64,000 bases of DNA from Amyelois transitella (Eukaryota > Arthropoda > Insecta > Lepidoptera > Pyralidae), in the NCBI RefSeq assembly GCF_032362555.1, contig NC_083527.1, positions 3,782,001 through 3,846,000 on the forward strand, given 5' to 3'. The notes under the pieces are model-generated. The model searched no databases. It saw only the letters and a program-made list of their open reading frames with translations, and was not told the DNA's origin. Position numbers and translations under genes: made by a program. This document shows, one piece after another, positions 39,745 to 51,860 of this stretch (position 1 is the first letter of the stretch; each line of letters begins with the position of its first letter).

Positions 39745-40039
39745 GGTACAAATTTTGATCAGGAATGTAATTTTGATTGGAAATTATAAAAATATCGCCT
39801 TGTTTATATGGTGTTCATGTAACATGATTCTGACAGACTAATGTCACTTAGTCTCTGTGAAGAGTCGAAAAAAGAAGGAAAATCAGAAGTAGGTAAGAAT
39901 ACATAGAAATGTTTGAAATTATCGTCTATAGACATCTATAAAACCCTTTTTTAGCGGACGTGTCCTAGTTACAGTCTACCTTCCTGCCAACTTTCATGTT
40001 TAATGGCTCAGTTGTATGTATGTAGGTATTGTTATGTGG

Positions 40040-40265
40040 TATGTCTTTGACCATGGATCCTGGATTGGGTAAGGTTTTTACACGAAGTGACTCCCGTCTG
40101 ACCTCTGGAACGTTTGCTGGGGAACCTAAACGTATTGCGACTCGATCATGACTACACATCCAGTTGCCTGAATGTGTACTTTTCCTCACGATGTTTTTCC
40201 TCGCCGTAAAATTAATGTACATACCTAACTTCGAAAATAGTTATTGATGCATGGCCGAGATGGGA
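40040..40265. repeat. Family E fragment followed by a SINE fragment
   Basis: Contains 'ggatcctggattgggtaagg', 'tttacacgaagtgactcccg' and then 'gaatgtgtacttttcctcac', 'gatgtttttcctcgccgt', the usual body of lepidopteran SINEs in reverse orientation. Confidence 0.55.
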
Positions 40266-41225
40266 TTCGCTTTTGTTATTATATACCTAGGTTAGTATGC
40301 TATGTAGATATACTAGTCATCACAGTTTCAACCATGCAAATTAAATCCTTTCTGTCACCACGCTTTGGATAACTATGCTGTTACGTTCCCTGATGTCAAT
40401 GACATTATAATAAGGTTGGATTAAAGCTAATTGATGAATTTATATAAATAGCCTCCATTAAATGATCATTATACTTTCATGATTCTCACTAAGGCGCCAT
40501 TGGTGCAATTCTAATATATGGCAGGCATGGAAGGTGTTTTTATGACTCCCTGGGTTACATTGTGTGTTTTATTTTTTTAGAACACATACCATATAAGTAT
40601 ACGTTTTTACATTTACGGACTGACGGAGCCATATAGTCGCCGGCAAGGATTTGCTGGACGTCTCGATATATTTGATAGAATATGCATAGGTTCAAATCCC
40701 ATCTCGGCTATGACATTTTAGGGTTCCTAAGTAAACAAGGAATCCTTATAGTTTCACCGTGTATGTCTGTCCGCTGCTAATAAAGCTGTAATTTGGTATG
40801 AGTACATTGATAATGACAAAAATTGGAAAAAAATGTAAAAAAAAAATTTTTGGGTTCTCTTATTGTCTTCACTAACCCATAGTGTGGGGTATCGTCGAAT
40901 GGGTATTTTATAACTTTATTTCTCAATTTAGAGATAGTGAAATATTTGGTTTTAGAGTAATTTTTTTAGAGGTCTGTTTCCTCATCTAATCTTTTCTGTT
41001 CTGTTCTCAGTCCATGGGGTTCTCTGCCTATTTTCAAAAATTGTTTGCCAGATTTCCACTTGAGAACTAACTTATTTTATTGTAATGGTTCAAAATCAGA
41101 CCATCAGCGGTTCGAACCGTTTCTTATTTTAATGTAAATAATTTAATTATAATGAGTTATATAATTATATTGTATAATGGAAATTTAATGAAGAGAAAAA
41201 TTTACAAACTAGGGAATCGGTTTTT

Positions 41226-41345
41226 TGGGTGAGCTAGCAACCTGCCACTATGTGAACTGAATCTAGATTTCATCATAAGACTGAATGGGGTCTAGCTCGA
41301 GTCTTTTCGAGACTCCTGACTGTCTGTATGGATGAGCACATGATA
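41226..41345 (+). mobile_element. Element A, decayed middle fragment
   Basis: Order of 'gctagcaacctgccactatg', 'catcataagactgaatg' and 'tcttttcgagactcctgact' follows Element A with many changes. Confidence 0.5.
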
Positions 41346-42499
41346 CATGTAAGCAGTGTAGGTATCTTGTATTGTAGCAATAAGTTATGAACAACAGCAC
41401 GTTTCCGAGAAATAAAACCTTAATCAAACGAACAACGTGGGGTCCATTTCTTATTTTGGTATTCATAAGAAATAAATAACAATCTTATCGAAGATATTTT
41501 ACTAACGATCAGATTGAATTAAAAGTAAGATTTATTTTTAAAGGACCATTTTTAAAATTTTACCAAATAAAATTGTAAGTATAGTTAAGTTTTGATTTTT
41601 ACCCTGTTTAAGAAAAGGAAGCCTGTTCTATGAATAAGATATCTGTGTAAGTCTCGTGGTTAAATTATACACGAAGTTAAAACATGTGAATGAGTGTGAC
41701 AAATATAGTGTTTCTGTGTACAGTATTTGCATACGATTTTGTATCAACTACCTAACGGTTTAATTTGTCAGGAATAATATATGTTTATGATTGAGGTATC
41801 TCGTGACTGGAAGGCTGGAAATTATCTGGCTCAGAGAATAAGTTATGCTTCGATTTGCTGGGTTAGGTGTTAACAGGAACATGGAGGATGATTCATCCAG
41901 TTTTTAATTAAAGTAGATCGCTGTTAACTATGTCTTACATACATGTGAAACATATATAATTTTATATAGGTATTTATATGAAATTATAACCGCTTTCAAA
42001 TAAATTTTGAAAAAAGAGCACCACCTCAATCCTCCTTTTTTGAAGTCGACAAAATTTCTAAAACCTTTTCCTAAGTTTAACAAACACTTTCCTGAAAACC
42101 GCATTAAAATCGGTTTTGCGAAAGGCAAGATAATCGCGGACAAACATACATACATACAGTTCATACTGAGACCCACCTTATTTTTGAAGGCGATTATTAA
42201 AAGTATTTGAAGAGTATTTATAGATTCGTGTAAACAGCTGTCTGTCCAATCCATATATAATAGATTTGATGACTGGCTAGGTATGTTGGAAAATTTGCAG
42301 ACACCTGATACTTAACACTATATATGGTTTTTCGGGGAATCAACGTCCCTAATGCACGATTCGTTATAGAATTAAGTCGACACAAAAATCTGAAAATCAA
42401 GATCAATATTTTATTCAGAAAATAAGCCCTCGCGATCAATTTTTCACATCATTGTACATTTCGAAAAATTAAATTGAATTTATATATATTACCATAATA

Positions 42500-42760
42500 G
42501 TGCCGTGTGGTTCACGGCACCAATACAAAAAAGAATAGGATCACTCCATCGCTTTTCCCATGGATGTCGTAAAAGGCCACTAAGGGATAGGCTTACAAAC
42601 TTGGGATTCTTTTTTAGGCGATGGGTTAGCAACCTGTCACTATTTGAATCTCAATTCTATCATTAAGCCAAATAGCTGAACGTGGCCATTCAGTATTTTT
42701 AAGACTGTTGGCTCTGTCTAACCCGCAAGGGATATAGACGTGACCATAAGTATGTATGTA
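42500..42760 (+). mobile_element. Element A copy, full length
   Basis: One of the best copies: hairpin at 42500-42520 with stem GTGCCG/CGGCAC, all internal blocks, and (ATGT)n at the right. Confidence 0.9.
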
Positions 42761-42984
42761 CCATAATATTTGTCGAAAAGGTGAAAGCTACAAAACCTAA
42801 ACACTAAACCCCCTTGAGGCTAGCGTCCCTTACAAAGAACAGAACTGTAAGCTCTTCAAACCGGACAGAGAATCCCTTTAAGGAACAGAACGAAACGCTC
42901 TTCGATTGTGGTGAATTGCCGTACCTCTGGGCTTCTTTATGAGAGGTTAGTGAAGTTAAAAGCATGATCAAAGTTAGTAATATA

Positions 42985-43085
42985 TATAAAGTGACCATAC
43001 GTCCCGCTTTCGGCGGGATTGTCCCGCTTTCATGCTGTCTGTCCCGCTGTCCCCAGCGAGAGCAAAAATGTCCCGCTTTTGCAAG
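42985..43085. repeat. 'gtcccgcttt' repeat cluster
   Basis: The word GTCCCGCT occurs four times in about 80 bases ('cgtcccgctttcggcgggat', 'tgtcccgctttcatgctg', 'tgtcccgctgtccccag', 'tgtcccgcttttgc'), with the inverted pair CCCGCTTTCGGCGGG. This pattern resembles the ends of some hAT-type transposons; that is inference. Confidence 0.5.
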
Positions 43086-44347
43086 CAAACCAAATTTTTA
43101 TACTTATTTTACATCAACATTGCACTCAAATCTCGCTGACGAGAACAGTCAGTCAAAAATACTAAATGTACAGACAAAATATTTTTACTGTTTTATTATA
43201 TGTACCTATAGATAATTATTTATAAATAACTTATGTATTAAGTATATAGTACTTATATTTTTTTATTTACTTATATACAAAATTTCCGCAAGGACGCTTT
43301 GCGCTCTGACGCAAAAAAAAATGGTCACGTTAAATATATATAAAAGAGGAAACTGATTGAATGACCGAATGAATAACGCAGCATGCGATAACTGCTGGAA
43401 ATGGATATTTAAAAATTTTAAAGAGTTTTTTTTTTCGATTTACGCGTCTATATATTATGCTTATTTTATTTCTTCCTTATTTATAGAAAGTCTTTCTGAT
43501 GGTATGTTACGTTTTCCCGCCTAAACTTCTGAGCCGATTTGGAATAAAATTTGATAGTTTGAGACCTGGGAAGGATATAATTTCTTACCACGAAAAAATA
43601 ACGCATATTCCCGTTGAAAAAGTGCTATTCAGGTGGCCCGATTGTACGTAATGCAGTGAGCTGCCATATTATATCGTATCGTCACGTTAGAAACAAACTG
43701 TTGTCCAAAATCTATATAATGCGGACGAAGTCGCGGGTAAAAGCTAGTAGTAACATAAAATTATTAAGAATCGGTCCCTTCGAAGAGGCGATATTATGAG
43801 AGCAAGATGAGTAAGTACAGTTTGATTTCTTCAAACGGTCTTTGCGCACGGGACGCGCGAGGTTGTGCGCGTCTCACCGGACTGCGATTCCAAATTAATA
43901 AATTAAAACTTTAGTGTTCTTATTTTAAAAATAAAAAAAAAATACCTAGGTACAATGTTAAAATACACAGTGAAGAAATATTGTTCGGAGGGCAGCAAGG
44001 TGCATCAAATTCTTATAGCGGTTTTGAGTAAGTATTTTTTTTTTAAATTTAAATGTTTTCTTTTTTTTTTTTTGATTTGCAGCATTATAATTAAACATTT
44101 TTTTTTGTTATTTTTAATAGGATCGTTCGAAATTTTCACATTAAAATTTTATATTTCTAATAAGTATCTGGAAGTTATATTAATTATCGTTAAATTAATG
44201 TAATAAATTATATTAGGGCATAATGTTGTTAATATTATCATAAGGTCGTTAAGGAAATAATAATGTCAGAAATATGTGATTTTTAAGAGCAAACGCGATA
44301 AAGATATCGAATATTTATTTTTGCAAATAGGTCAGTGATTACATACT

Positions 44348-44385
44348 ACTTAACTCTTATTAACTTTAGTTAATAAGAGTTAAGT
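44348..44385. repeat. Perfect palindrome, 18-bp arms
   Basis: Arms at 44348-44365 and 44368-44385 (ACTTAACTCTTATTAACT and its complement) around a two-base loop. The right arm's end is partly repeated ('gttaagtagtttataat') just downstream. Confidence 0.88.
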
Positions 44386-44432
44386 AAGTTTATAATATAG
44401 TTAAGTAGTTTATAATAAGCAAGTATATATAT

Positions 44433-44494
44433 ATAACTTGACTTTTATAAATTAGGTATTGTTTACAATACCTAATTTATAAAAGTCAAGTTAT
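44433..44494. repeat. Perfect palindrome, 30-bp arms
   Basis: Arms at 44433-44462 and 44465-44494 are exact complements with a two-base loop (TT). The left arm begins ATAACTTGACTTTTATAAAT and ends TATTGT. It lies 48 bases from the 18-bp-arm palindrome and 42 bases before an Element A copy. Confidence 0.92.
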
Positions 44495-44535
44495 TTAAAA
44501 TAGAAAAACGCAAGATCCAATAATATATTTACAAT

Positions 44536-44798
44536 ACATACATACATACATATGATCACGTCTATATCCCTAGCGGGGTAGACAGAGCCACCAGTCCTGA
44601 AAAGACTGATAGGCCACGCTCAGCTGTTTGGCTTAGTGATAGAATTGAGATTCAAATAGTGACAGGTTGCTAGCCCATCGCCTAAAAGAGGAATCCCAAG
44701 TTTATAGCCTATCCCTTAGTCGCCTTTTACGACATCCGTGGGAAAGAGATGGAGTAGTCCTATTCTTTTTTGTAATGGTGCCGGGAACCATACGGCAC
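44536..44798 (-). mobile_element. Element A copy, near full length
   Basis: (ACAT)n at the left, hairpin GTGCCG/CGGCAC at 44778-44798 with one loop change. Confidence 0.88.
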
Positions 44799-45623
44799 TA
44801 CTATATTTACAATTATTTAAAATAATATCAAAAGATATTATAAACTTACTTCATTTTTGAAAAAAAGGTTATTAAAATGTCTTGGATCTAACAATCCACA
44901 GACAATACCTATTTGATTTTACATTTTTTTACAGTTGTTTATACATAGATTGTGCCTATTTGAAATAAATTACACATGAATTTCCTCCTCAATATATTAA
45001 TATCATTTACAAAAAATAATTTTAAAAAAGAAAGAACCTAAAATTATTAAATATAATCGAAATTCGTGTAAAACGCGTTCGCCGGTTGCGTGATTTCGTA
45101 AAAGAATAACAAAATGCCGCAGCCCTAGAGTAACTGTTAAAGGAAGAGTTCGCATTAGGTTTACTAACTGGTGATCGCGAAACCTGCACATTCAGGTAAT
45201 TATTAATTGTGTGACCATGATCCAATATGGGTTAGGTTTCCCTGAAAGTTCATTCCCCTGAAAGTTCAGTTCCCGTGAGATTTGCGAAAAGCCTGTATTA
45301 TTTTGTAGGTGGATCTAAATTCACGCGGGCGAAGCTGTGGGTAAAAGCTTGTGTGTCATGTTTGTGAAAAGAGATGTCAGCACAATTTTTGAAGAGATTA
45401 TTTTACAACTTTCTAGGCACCCACGTTTAGCGCGCTCTACACACAAAGAAAGCTATAGGTACTAACTCTATGGTTGCAACTCTTTATAATCCGATAAGTC
45501 CCGCTGCTTATAAATTTATTTCGATACATTTAACGGTTGTTACGTATTACTTTATTTATACAGACGTATTTAAATATGTATTTGAAATTTTTAAATTTAA
45601 ACATATTGGCGTATTATATATAG

Positions 45624-45731
45624 CTGTCACTATTTGAATCATAATTCAGTGTTTCGAAGACTGTCTGTGTGACTGTGGTTCTGTCTATCCCGCAAGGGAA
45701 ATATACTTAATTACATATGTATGTATGTAAT
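45624..45731 (+). mobile_element. Element A, tail half only
   Basis: Starts 'ctgtcactatttgaatca' and ends 'cccgcaagggaaatatac' plus (ATGT)n. Confidence 0.7.
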
Positions 45732-45839
45732 ACATACCTATTTAATATTGTTTTTGGTCGCATTCGTCATTGGTGAAGTTAGTACTCGGCGAGAATATTT
45801 TACATAATATTTGCTTCCAAAAGTCTCTTTATTTCATCT

Positions 45840-45985
45840 TTACGTATTCCCAGTTGCACCCTCCGCCACAATGCTTCGGGACTTTAGTCCGCTTTCTACT
45901 ATTCCCTTTCTGCTTTGTCCGGTCTTCAGTTTTAAGACCATTAGCCACGCATATCATATCTTTCGCGACCGAAGACTCTTCAGAG
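45840..45985 (-). mobile_element. Non-LTR retroelement 3' end (Tail C)
   Basis: Reverse-oriented match to the Tail C piece at 46.4-46.7 kb: 'gtattcccagttgcaccctc' and 'ttagccacgcatatcatatc' are complements of conserved parts. Frames are broken. Confidence 0.65.
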
Positions 45986-46099
45986 ATCTAGAGAGCAACA
46001 AGCCTCTCATAGCGGGTAATTTTTAGTTTATATCTATGTCCCACAGCTGGGCGAAGGCTACTCCTTTCTCCTTTTATAAACCTAGGTATCTAAAGTTTG

Positions 46100-46285
46100 G
46101 TATTGCCATCTTCTAAAAAATCTTTCCCAAAGCCAAAAAAAAAATGTGGCGACATCTCTACGTCACAAATCACAACAGCCAATGAAATTAATTGCGCAAG
46201 AAAATTGGATATACAACCTCCGACACGGTTCCCCAGGCATAACACCAGCCTGGCGGAAGATCTTCCCTTTGTGATAACTGCATTC
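46100..46285. repeat. Dispersed repeat, second of a pair
   Basis: Shares 'cggttccccaggcataacac' and 'cctggcggaagatcttccct' with the copy at 29.3 kb. The minus strand has an open frame across it (GRSSARLVLCLGNRV), which may be a relic of a coding region. Confidence 0.6.
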
Positions 46286-46399
46286 CTCGATTTACAACTC
46301 ATGTGGAAAGTTGTCGATATCTAGTTATAAGCAAAAGTTGCCGATAACTAGTAATAAGTAGTTGTAGAATTTACATACATGTAGGTACATATAATTTAT

Positions 46400-46715
46400 A
46401 CCTTAGGAGTTCGAGCCAACAGTCCCGAAAAGACTGAAAGGACACGCTCACCTGTATGGAATTTAGATTTAAATAGTGACAGGTTGTCTTGCGGAAAACC
46501 GCAGACCACTTGGGGAACAGATGTCTGGCCATGCAGCTACCAGGCCCAGGTAGAAGGGGCAGGCCAAAAAAATCATGGCTGGACATCGCAAAAGATGATA
46601 TGCGAGCCAATGGACTGAAATCCGAGGACGCCAAAAACCGGACCAAGTGGAGAGAGAAAAGGCGAACCCCGGGCCCCGAAACCCTTCTGTGGAGGGTGTA
46701 ACCGGGAACACGCAG
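46400..46715 (+). mobile_element. Non-LTR retroelement polymerase C-terminus (Tail C)
   Basis: After an Element A-like left part ('gtcccgaaaagactgaaagg'), an open frame of 70 codons (46489-46701) encodes GRPKKSWLDIAKDDMRANGL, then EDAKNRTKWRE. This is the usual C-terminal block of RTE-type reverse transcriptase proteins in insects. Only the end of the protein is present and there is no catalytic domain nearby, so it is a 5'-truncated insertion. Confidence 0.75.
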
Positions 46716-47179
46716 AGAAGAGGGAGAGAGTGACAGGTTACTAGCCCATCACCTGTAAGAATAATCTTACGTTTATACAAAGATTATGAAACTTTTAATG
46801 CTATAAGGCCGCCTTTTGTATATTACCTTAGGCTTAGAATAAATTCATGGCTATAATTTTATGTGCAATAAAGGATATTCTATCTATCTATAGAACTTAT
46901 ATGTGAATTAGCGGTTAAGTTTACAGCTCGTCATTTTACGTATTTCGGCATTTTAGCATCCTTTTTGTCAAACGTAAGTTTTGTTAGCTTGATCAAAGAA
47001 ATCAATAGCAAATCAAACCGGTAATTTGCGTACGCGATAAAAATAAACATCGGCATAAGATCTGCGCCCGCGCATAATCACCGCAGGTCGACTTTCCCCG
47101 CTTCCTGGAAGCTGGGGCTGTGTGATAGCTGTATTTCCATCACCTATTAAAATCACGTTACTTGGACTTGTGTATTTAT

Positions 47180-47275
47180 AGAATTAAGTTGCCTTGTGGT
47201 TCCCGACGCTTTAGAATAGTTTCCTCGACCCTCCAAGGCACTCCATCTCTTTCCTATGCATGTTGTTAAATGTGG
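47180..47275 (+). mobile_element. Element A, hairpin-side fragment
   Basis: 'gccttgtggttcccgac' and 'ccatctctttcctatgcatg' in order; the rest is missing. Confidence 0.5.
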
Positions 47276-47329
47276 AAATAGGCACATTCACCTTTGGGTT
47301 CCCTTGTACGAGTATAGGTTGCAGAGGTA

Positions 47330-47465
47330 AGATGGGTGGACGGGAGACGCTTTGTAAAAACTTATATTATCCTATACAGAATTATGGGCTTGGTGTACCT
47401 ACCTGGGGCACCTTTCCAGAGTGGTGAAGATGTAACCTGGATAAACGCCAGGAGGAAGAATATAA
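47330..47465. repeat. Family E copy
   Basis: 'ggacgggagacgctttgtaa' through 'agatgtaacctggataaacg' and 'ccaggaggaag', matching 34.15-34.27 and 57.24-57.36 kb. Confidence 0.55.
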
Positions 47466-48370
47466 TTATTTGTCTCTCCGCCGATGTTGTGTTTAGGCCC
47501 AATTCGTATGAACTTTACCTGCGCGATTTGGCATTTGTATCGCTTATATCTAATATTTTTTTATTTATGTCCAAAGGAGAATCTAATACTGGTGGTTGAA
47601 AGGATTTATGCACTGTTTTCTATATCAATTAAGAAAAACATCTTCGATGTCATAACTGTATATTTTCCATAAACTTGTTTGTAAAATAAATCTTAATATT
47701 TTTTTATTTTTAATTTAATATCTACTGTAATTTTTTTCCTCGCCATTAATTACATTTTACCTGGCGTAAAAAATAAACAAAGTACTTAAGTATCTCTCTA
47801 TGGAGGTCGATGGAGGCGACCAAAGAACAAATGACTGGGTAACATTTCTTTATAAATTAGGATTTTCTAAACAAATCAAACTTTGAAGGTTTTTCAATAG
47901 CTTGTAGTAGAGAGAAACTTCCTTTTCGTGAACTCTACTTTTTTAAGTCGATCACCAACAGTTAAGATTAATATGTCCCCACTTTCTAAAAGTAAGCTTG
48001 GTGGCAAGTTTATAATTTACTTTGATAATATATTCAGGCAAAAAATAATCTGCTAGTAAGTAACTACGTGTAAGAATAATGAGACAGAATAATATGATCA
48101 CAAAAACTAACCTAACCCGGGACAGTTATAAATAAATTGGAACAGGATTCTGCGGGTCTACATCACGTTAATAAGTCTAGCCTAACGATTGATGGGGAAC
48201 CTGAAGCTAAAAGTGGACCGTATGTGTAGTTAGTACGACCTGCTTTCCTGGCTCGTATCCTGGTTTAAAAACACTTCTTCTATGTCATAAGCTCATAAAA
48301 AGACAGTCGCGGTCAGCCATTTTGTTTGAAGACGCGTACCAGTTTCTACCCATTTATCTAGATCCCTGAT

Positions 48371-48428
48371 AAAATTTGAATCTCATGTGCATCATTAAGC
48401 CATATAGCTGAACGTGGCCTTTCAGTCG
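48371..48428 (+). mobile_element. Element A, short fragment
   Basis: 'tttgaatctcatgtgcatca', 'ttaagccatatagctgaacg', 'tggcctttcag'; it ends exactly where the next inverted repeat starts. Confidence 0.6.
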
Positions 48429-48485
48429 GTAAATCATTTTTTTAAACATTTAATTAAAGCTTGTTTAAAAAAATGATATACCGAC
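48425..48485. repeat. 61-bp inverted repeat, 24-bp arms
   Basis: Arms at 48425-48448 and 48462-48485 are complementary with one mismatch, around a 13-base loop. The arm begins GTCGGTAAATC and contains TTTTTTTAAACA. Confidence 0.85.
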
Positions 48486-49067
48486 ATACATTTTTATATA
48501 ATTACAAACATCGGGACAGATTGAAATAAATAGCTTGAAATAATAAAAAGGCCCGCCAAGTAAAAGTAAAGTAAAAAAGTATTTACTACAGCTAACTTGA
48601 TTTAAATAATAAATTTATTATTAGGTATTACAAAAAGAACAGAAGAGAGAGATAGAAATATATTATTCTTATTACTTAGATCTGGTCCAGCGCAAAAGAG
48701 ATCTCCACCGAGACTACTAATAAGTTTATTATTTCTTATTTACAAAAGTGGTTTCAAAATTTCGCACAAGTCACTTCACCTAAGAAAGTCAGCCTAAATC
48801 TCATTTCCCAATGACCCGCAATAGATGAAGTAACGCTCATGTGTCTCTTAAATTCAACTGTACAAATAAGTATAAGCCAAATGTGTGCTACCTTTATTTT
48901 GTTTTGTTTTCACTTTCACTTGCATTTCGCGGTTAGCTCAATACTTTTATTGAGATGATGGGTTATAAAGGTCACGAGGGTCAGATGGGAGACGCTTCGA
49001 CATGACTTAGTCACACGTGGTCATAGCGGACCGCGTGTTCTCCGTGCAAATGTCATATTGTAAGGCT

Positions 49068-49220
49068 GTATGGTTTGGTGATGAGGAATTGAGATTCAAA
49101 CAGTGATAGGTTGCTGGACCTGGCCTAAAAGAAGAATCCCATGTTTATTTCCATATCCCTTTGTCGCATTTTACGACATCTATGGAAAAGAGATTGAGTG
49201 ATCCTGTTCTAAATTGCCGG
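49068..49220 (-). mobile_element. Element A, decayed copy
   Basis: 'ggaattgagattcaaacagt', 'gcctaaaagaagaatcccat', 'cgcattttacgacatctatg' in order. Confidence 0.65.
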
Positions 49221-49820
49221 AAACCAAGCGACAATCTGAAGTAATTTTAAAGAATTATTACATGGGTTTAAATCATATACATAGGTACATACTTAAAGAA
49301 TCCAAGCCTCACAGTTACATCTCTTGCAACATTAAAAGAAATCAATGAAATTACTAGATAAATTCTTATCTTGAAATATTTTTTATCCTAACGGCCAAGA
49401 TAAGAAATCCACTCCTCGCCCTGTTCCTCCGATTGTTATAAGATTTTCAAGACAAGAGTCAAGGCATTATTATTTGAGCTTGCGTGCCACCTTAGACCTT
49501 ATGCTGCTAACGTTACTTACATTGAGGACAAAACAAATAAATTTCCAATTAAAAAGAAATGTAGAAAAATATTATTTAACTTAAATTTATTGATAATTAT
49601 ATTCGCGTGGCTTCGCTCAGGTCAACTATGGTTCTGGCAGAATCATCAGCGTCGCGGTGTCTACACCTGCGACATTATGCTGAGTCAGGACCTTTTCACT
49701 GTCCATCATCGTTCGCGGTTAATACATACACATTGCACATTCACCTTTGTTATTACTCTGTTAATTATGTATGTAACCAACAAATCTATTGTGATAGTGA
49801 ATAAAGCTTTTATCTATCTT

Positions 49821-50088
49821 TACATACATACATACATATGGTCACGACTATATCCCTTGCGGGGTAGACAGAGTCAACAATCTTCAAAAGACTGAATGGC
49901 CACGTTCAGCTATTTTGCTTAATGAATGATAGAATTGAGATTCAAATAGTGACAGGTTAATAACCCATCGCCTAAAAAAGAATCCCAAGTTTGTAAGCCT
50001 ATCCTATAGTCGCCTTTTACAACATCCATGGGAAAGAGATGGAGTGGTCCTATTCTTTTATGTATTGGTGCCGGGAACCACACGGCAT
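49821..50088 (-). mobile_element. Element A copy, near full length
   Basis: Begins with 'tacatacatacatacatatg' and ends in the hairpin at about 50068-50087, whose last C is changed to T. Confidence 0.88.
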
Positions 50089-50417
50089 CTGTCTATCTGT
50101 AACCCTTTTTTATTTAATTGGGTTAAGTACGTATATCCCTGGCGCCAACGGAATCCGACTTCTTCCAACGGTATTATGACTTCAAAGAAACATACTCATA
50201 CAATGCAGGACAGTAGGTTGGTATAAGTAACTGTTGATATTTCTTAGTGATAGAACTCGATTAAAGTTCCAAGAAAGAATATTTTCCGGAATAAACAATC
50301 TTATTTCAGAAACGATGTCGCATATATACCTATACTTATATTTGGGTCATTAATTCAATACTTAGGTAGAAATCATTACAAATGATGAACAGAATCATAC
50401 GCGATCATGTCCACATC

Positions 50418-50645
50418 AACTAACCTGAATGTGCAGGTTTCCTCACGATGTTTCCCTTCACCGAAAGGGCATCGGTGAGCAATTAAATTAATGTACTTAA
50501 TTCAGAAATTTGAATTTTGTAGCACGATACGTACAATGTCATTGGTAGGTTTAACATTAGGCCGAGGCAGGATTGGAACCTGTCCCGCTCTTTGCGTTAC
50601 GCTTTTTTATTCCGACACTTTAACTATTTGACCATGAATATGAAT
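50418..50645 (-). mobile_element. tRNA-derived SINE, decayed
   Basis: 'cctgaatgtgcaggtttcct' and 'cacgatgtttcccttcaccg' are the reverse of the SINE body at 60.0 kb, and 'aggcaggattggaacctgtc' is a degenerate reverse B box followed by a tRNA-like head. Confidence 0.6.
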
Positions 50646-51113
50646 AATATAAATATGAATAAATTTATTTGCAGCCACCGACTATCTACTTAAAAAAAAA
50701 AAACCTATTATAGGCCCTGAGATTTTAAATATAAGTACAAGCGATTATTATTCGCTCGGTCTACCCCGCTAGGGATATAGACGGATTAAAATGTATGTAT
50801 GTATGTACAAGCGATTAGAGGCAGCCATTTTGTGTTGCCAATCATCCGCCTTAAAATAATCCTTAGCAAAAAGTCCAAAGTGCAAAATGAACTTTTTATA
50901 AGTGTTTAGCGTTACCCTAGATTACTTTTTAAATGTATTTCTCATTAGGGATTACTGAGAATAATTAGTTGGTAATTATGGTCGTTTACGGGGTGCGTTT
51001 GCGCATCACCGCTAAAGTCAGCGTTCTATTTATAGAACTGAGGTCTAAACCACTCACGTAAGAGATTGGACGGGTCACTTCCATTGAGATATTTGCATTG
51101 CATCTAAGAAAAC

Positions 51114-51335
51114 TGCCGTGTGGTTCCCGGAACTTTTAAATAGGACCACTTCATACCTTTCTCATGGATGCCATAAAAGGCAACTAAGGGATGTCTAATA
51201 AGTGGGCTTGCAGTCTGTCATTATTTGAATCTCAATTCGATCACAGTTAATAGTGGCGTTTTATTTTTTTCGAGACTGTTGGCTCTGTCTACCCTGTATG
51301 GGATAAGGCGTGATTGTGTGTTTATGTGTGTGTAG
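51114..51335 (+). mobile_element. Element A, decayed copy
   Basis: Starts 'ctgccgtgtggttcccgga' and ends with ATGT/GTGT repeats that run straight into the tail of an oppositely oriented copy. Confidence 0.75.
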
Positions 51336-51520
51336 TACATACATACATACATATAATTATGCCTATATTCCTTGCGGGTTAGACAGAGCCGACAGTCTTA
51401 AAAAGACTGATAGTCCACGTTCAGCTGTTTGGCTTAATGATAGAATTGAGATTCAAATAGTGACAGATTGCTAACCTGTCGCCTAAAAGAAGAATCCCAA
51501 GTTTATAAGCCTATCCCTAT
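51336..51520 (-). mobile_element. Element A, hairpin side missing
   Basis: Starts 'catacatacatacatataat' and stops at 'aagcctatccctat', where the match ends. Confidence 0.78.
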
Positions 51521-51860
51521 GTGTGTTTGACCTAGTACTAAGCAGTTTCGTCAAAGTGTTTTCGTTGGAATCGAACCAGTGGCCTCCGCCTTATTAACCA
51601 CACGGGCTGAACGAAAACAAACTAATTATTCTGTTTATCAATTGAAATCATTTCATAACACGCTTGTAAATAAATTTATGGACTTAATAATTTGTTTTCG
51701 AAAAACATTGTGATTTATTAATCGGTTACCTATATGTATACCTATCTACGTATTGGTTTTTTATTTTTCATGGGATAGGCTGGGCTTCAGTTTGCATTGT
51801 ACAAAATCAAAATTAATAAGTGTTGTATTCAGAAAGTAGACCTTAGAAGATACTTTTTCA

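Noticed and set aside
43614-43799. A 61-codon open frame
   Set aside because: It contains 'gcggacgaagtcgcgggta', the reverse of a retroelement tail; not a gene.
46489-46701. A small protein-coding gene (70 codons)
   Set aside because: The residues match the C-terminal block of RTE-type polymerases, and related broken copies lie at 14.7 and 45.9 kb. It is a truncated retroelement.
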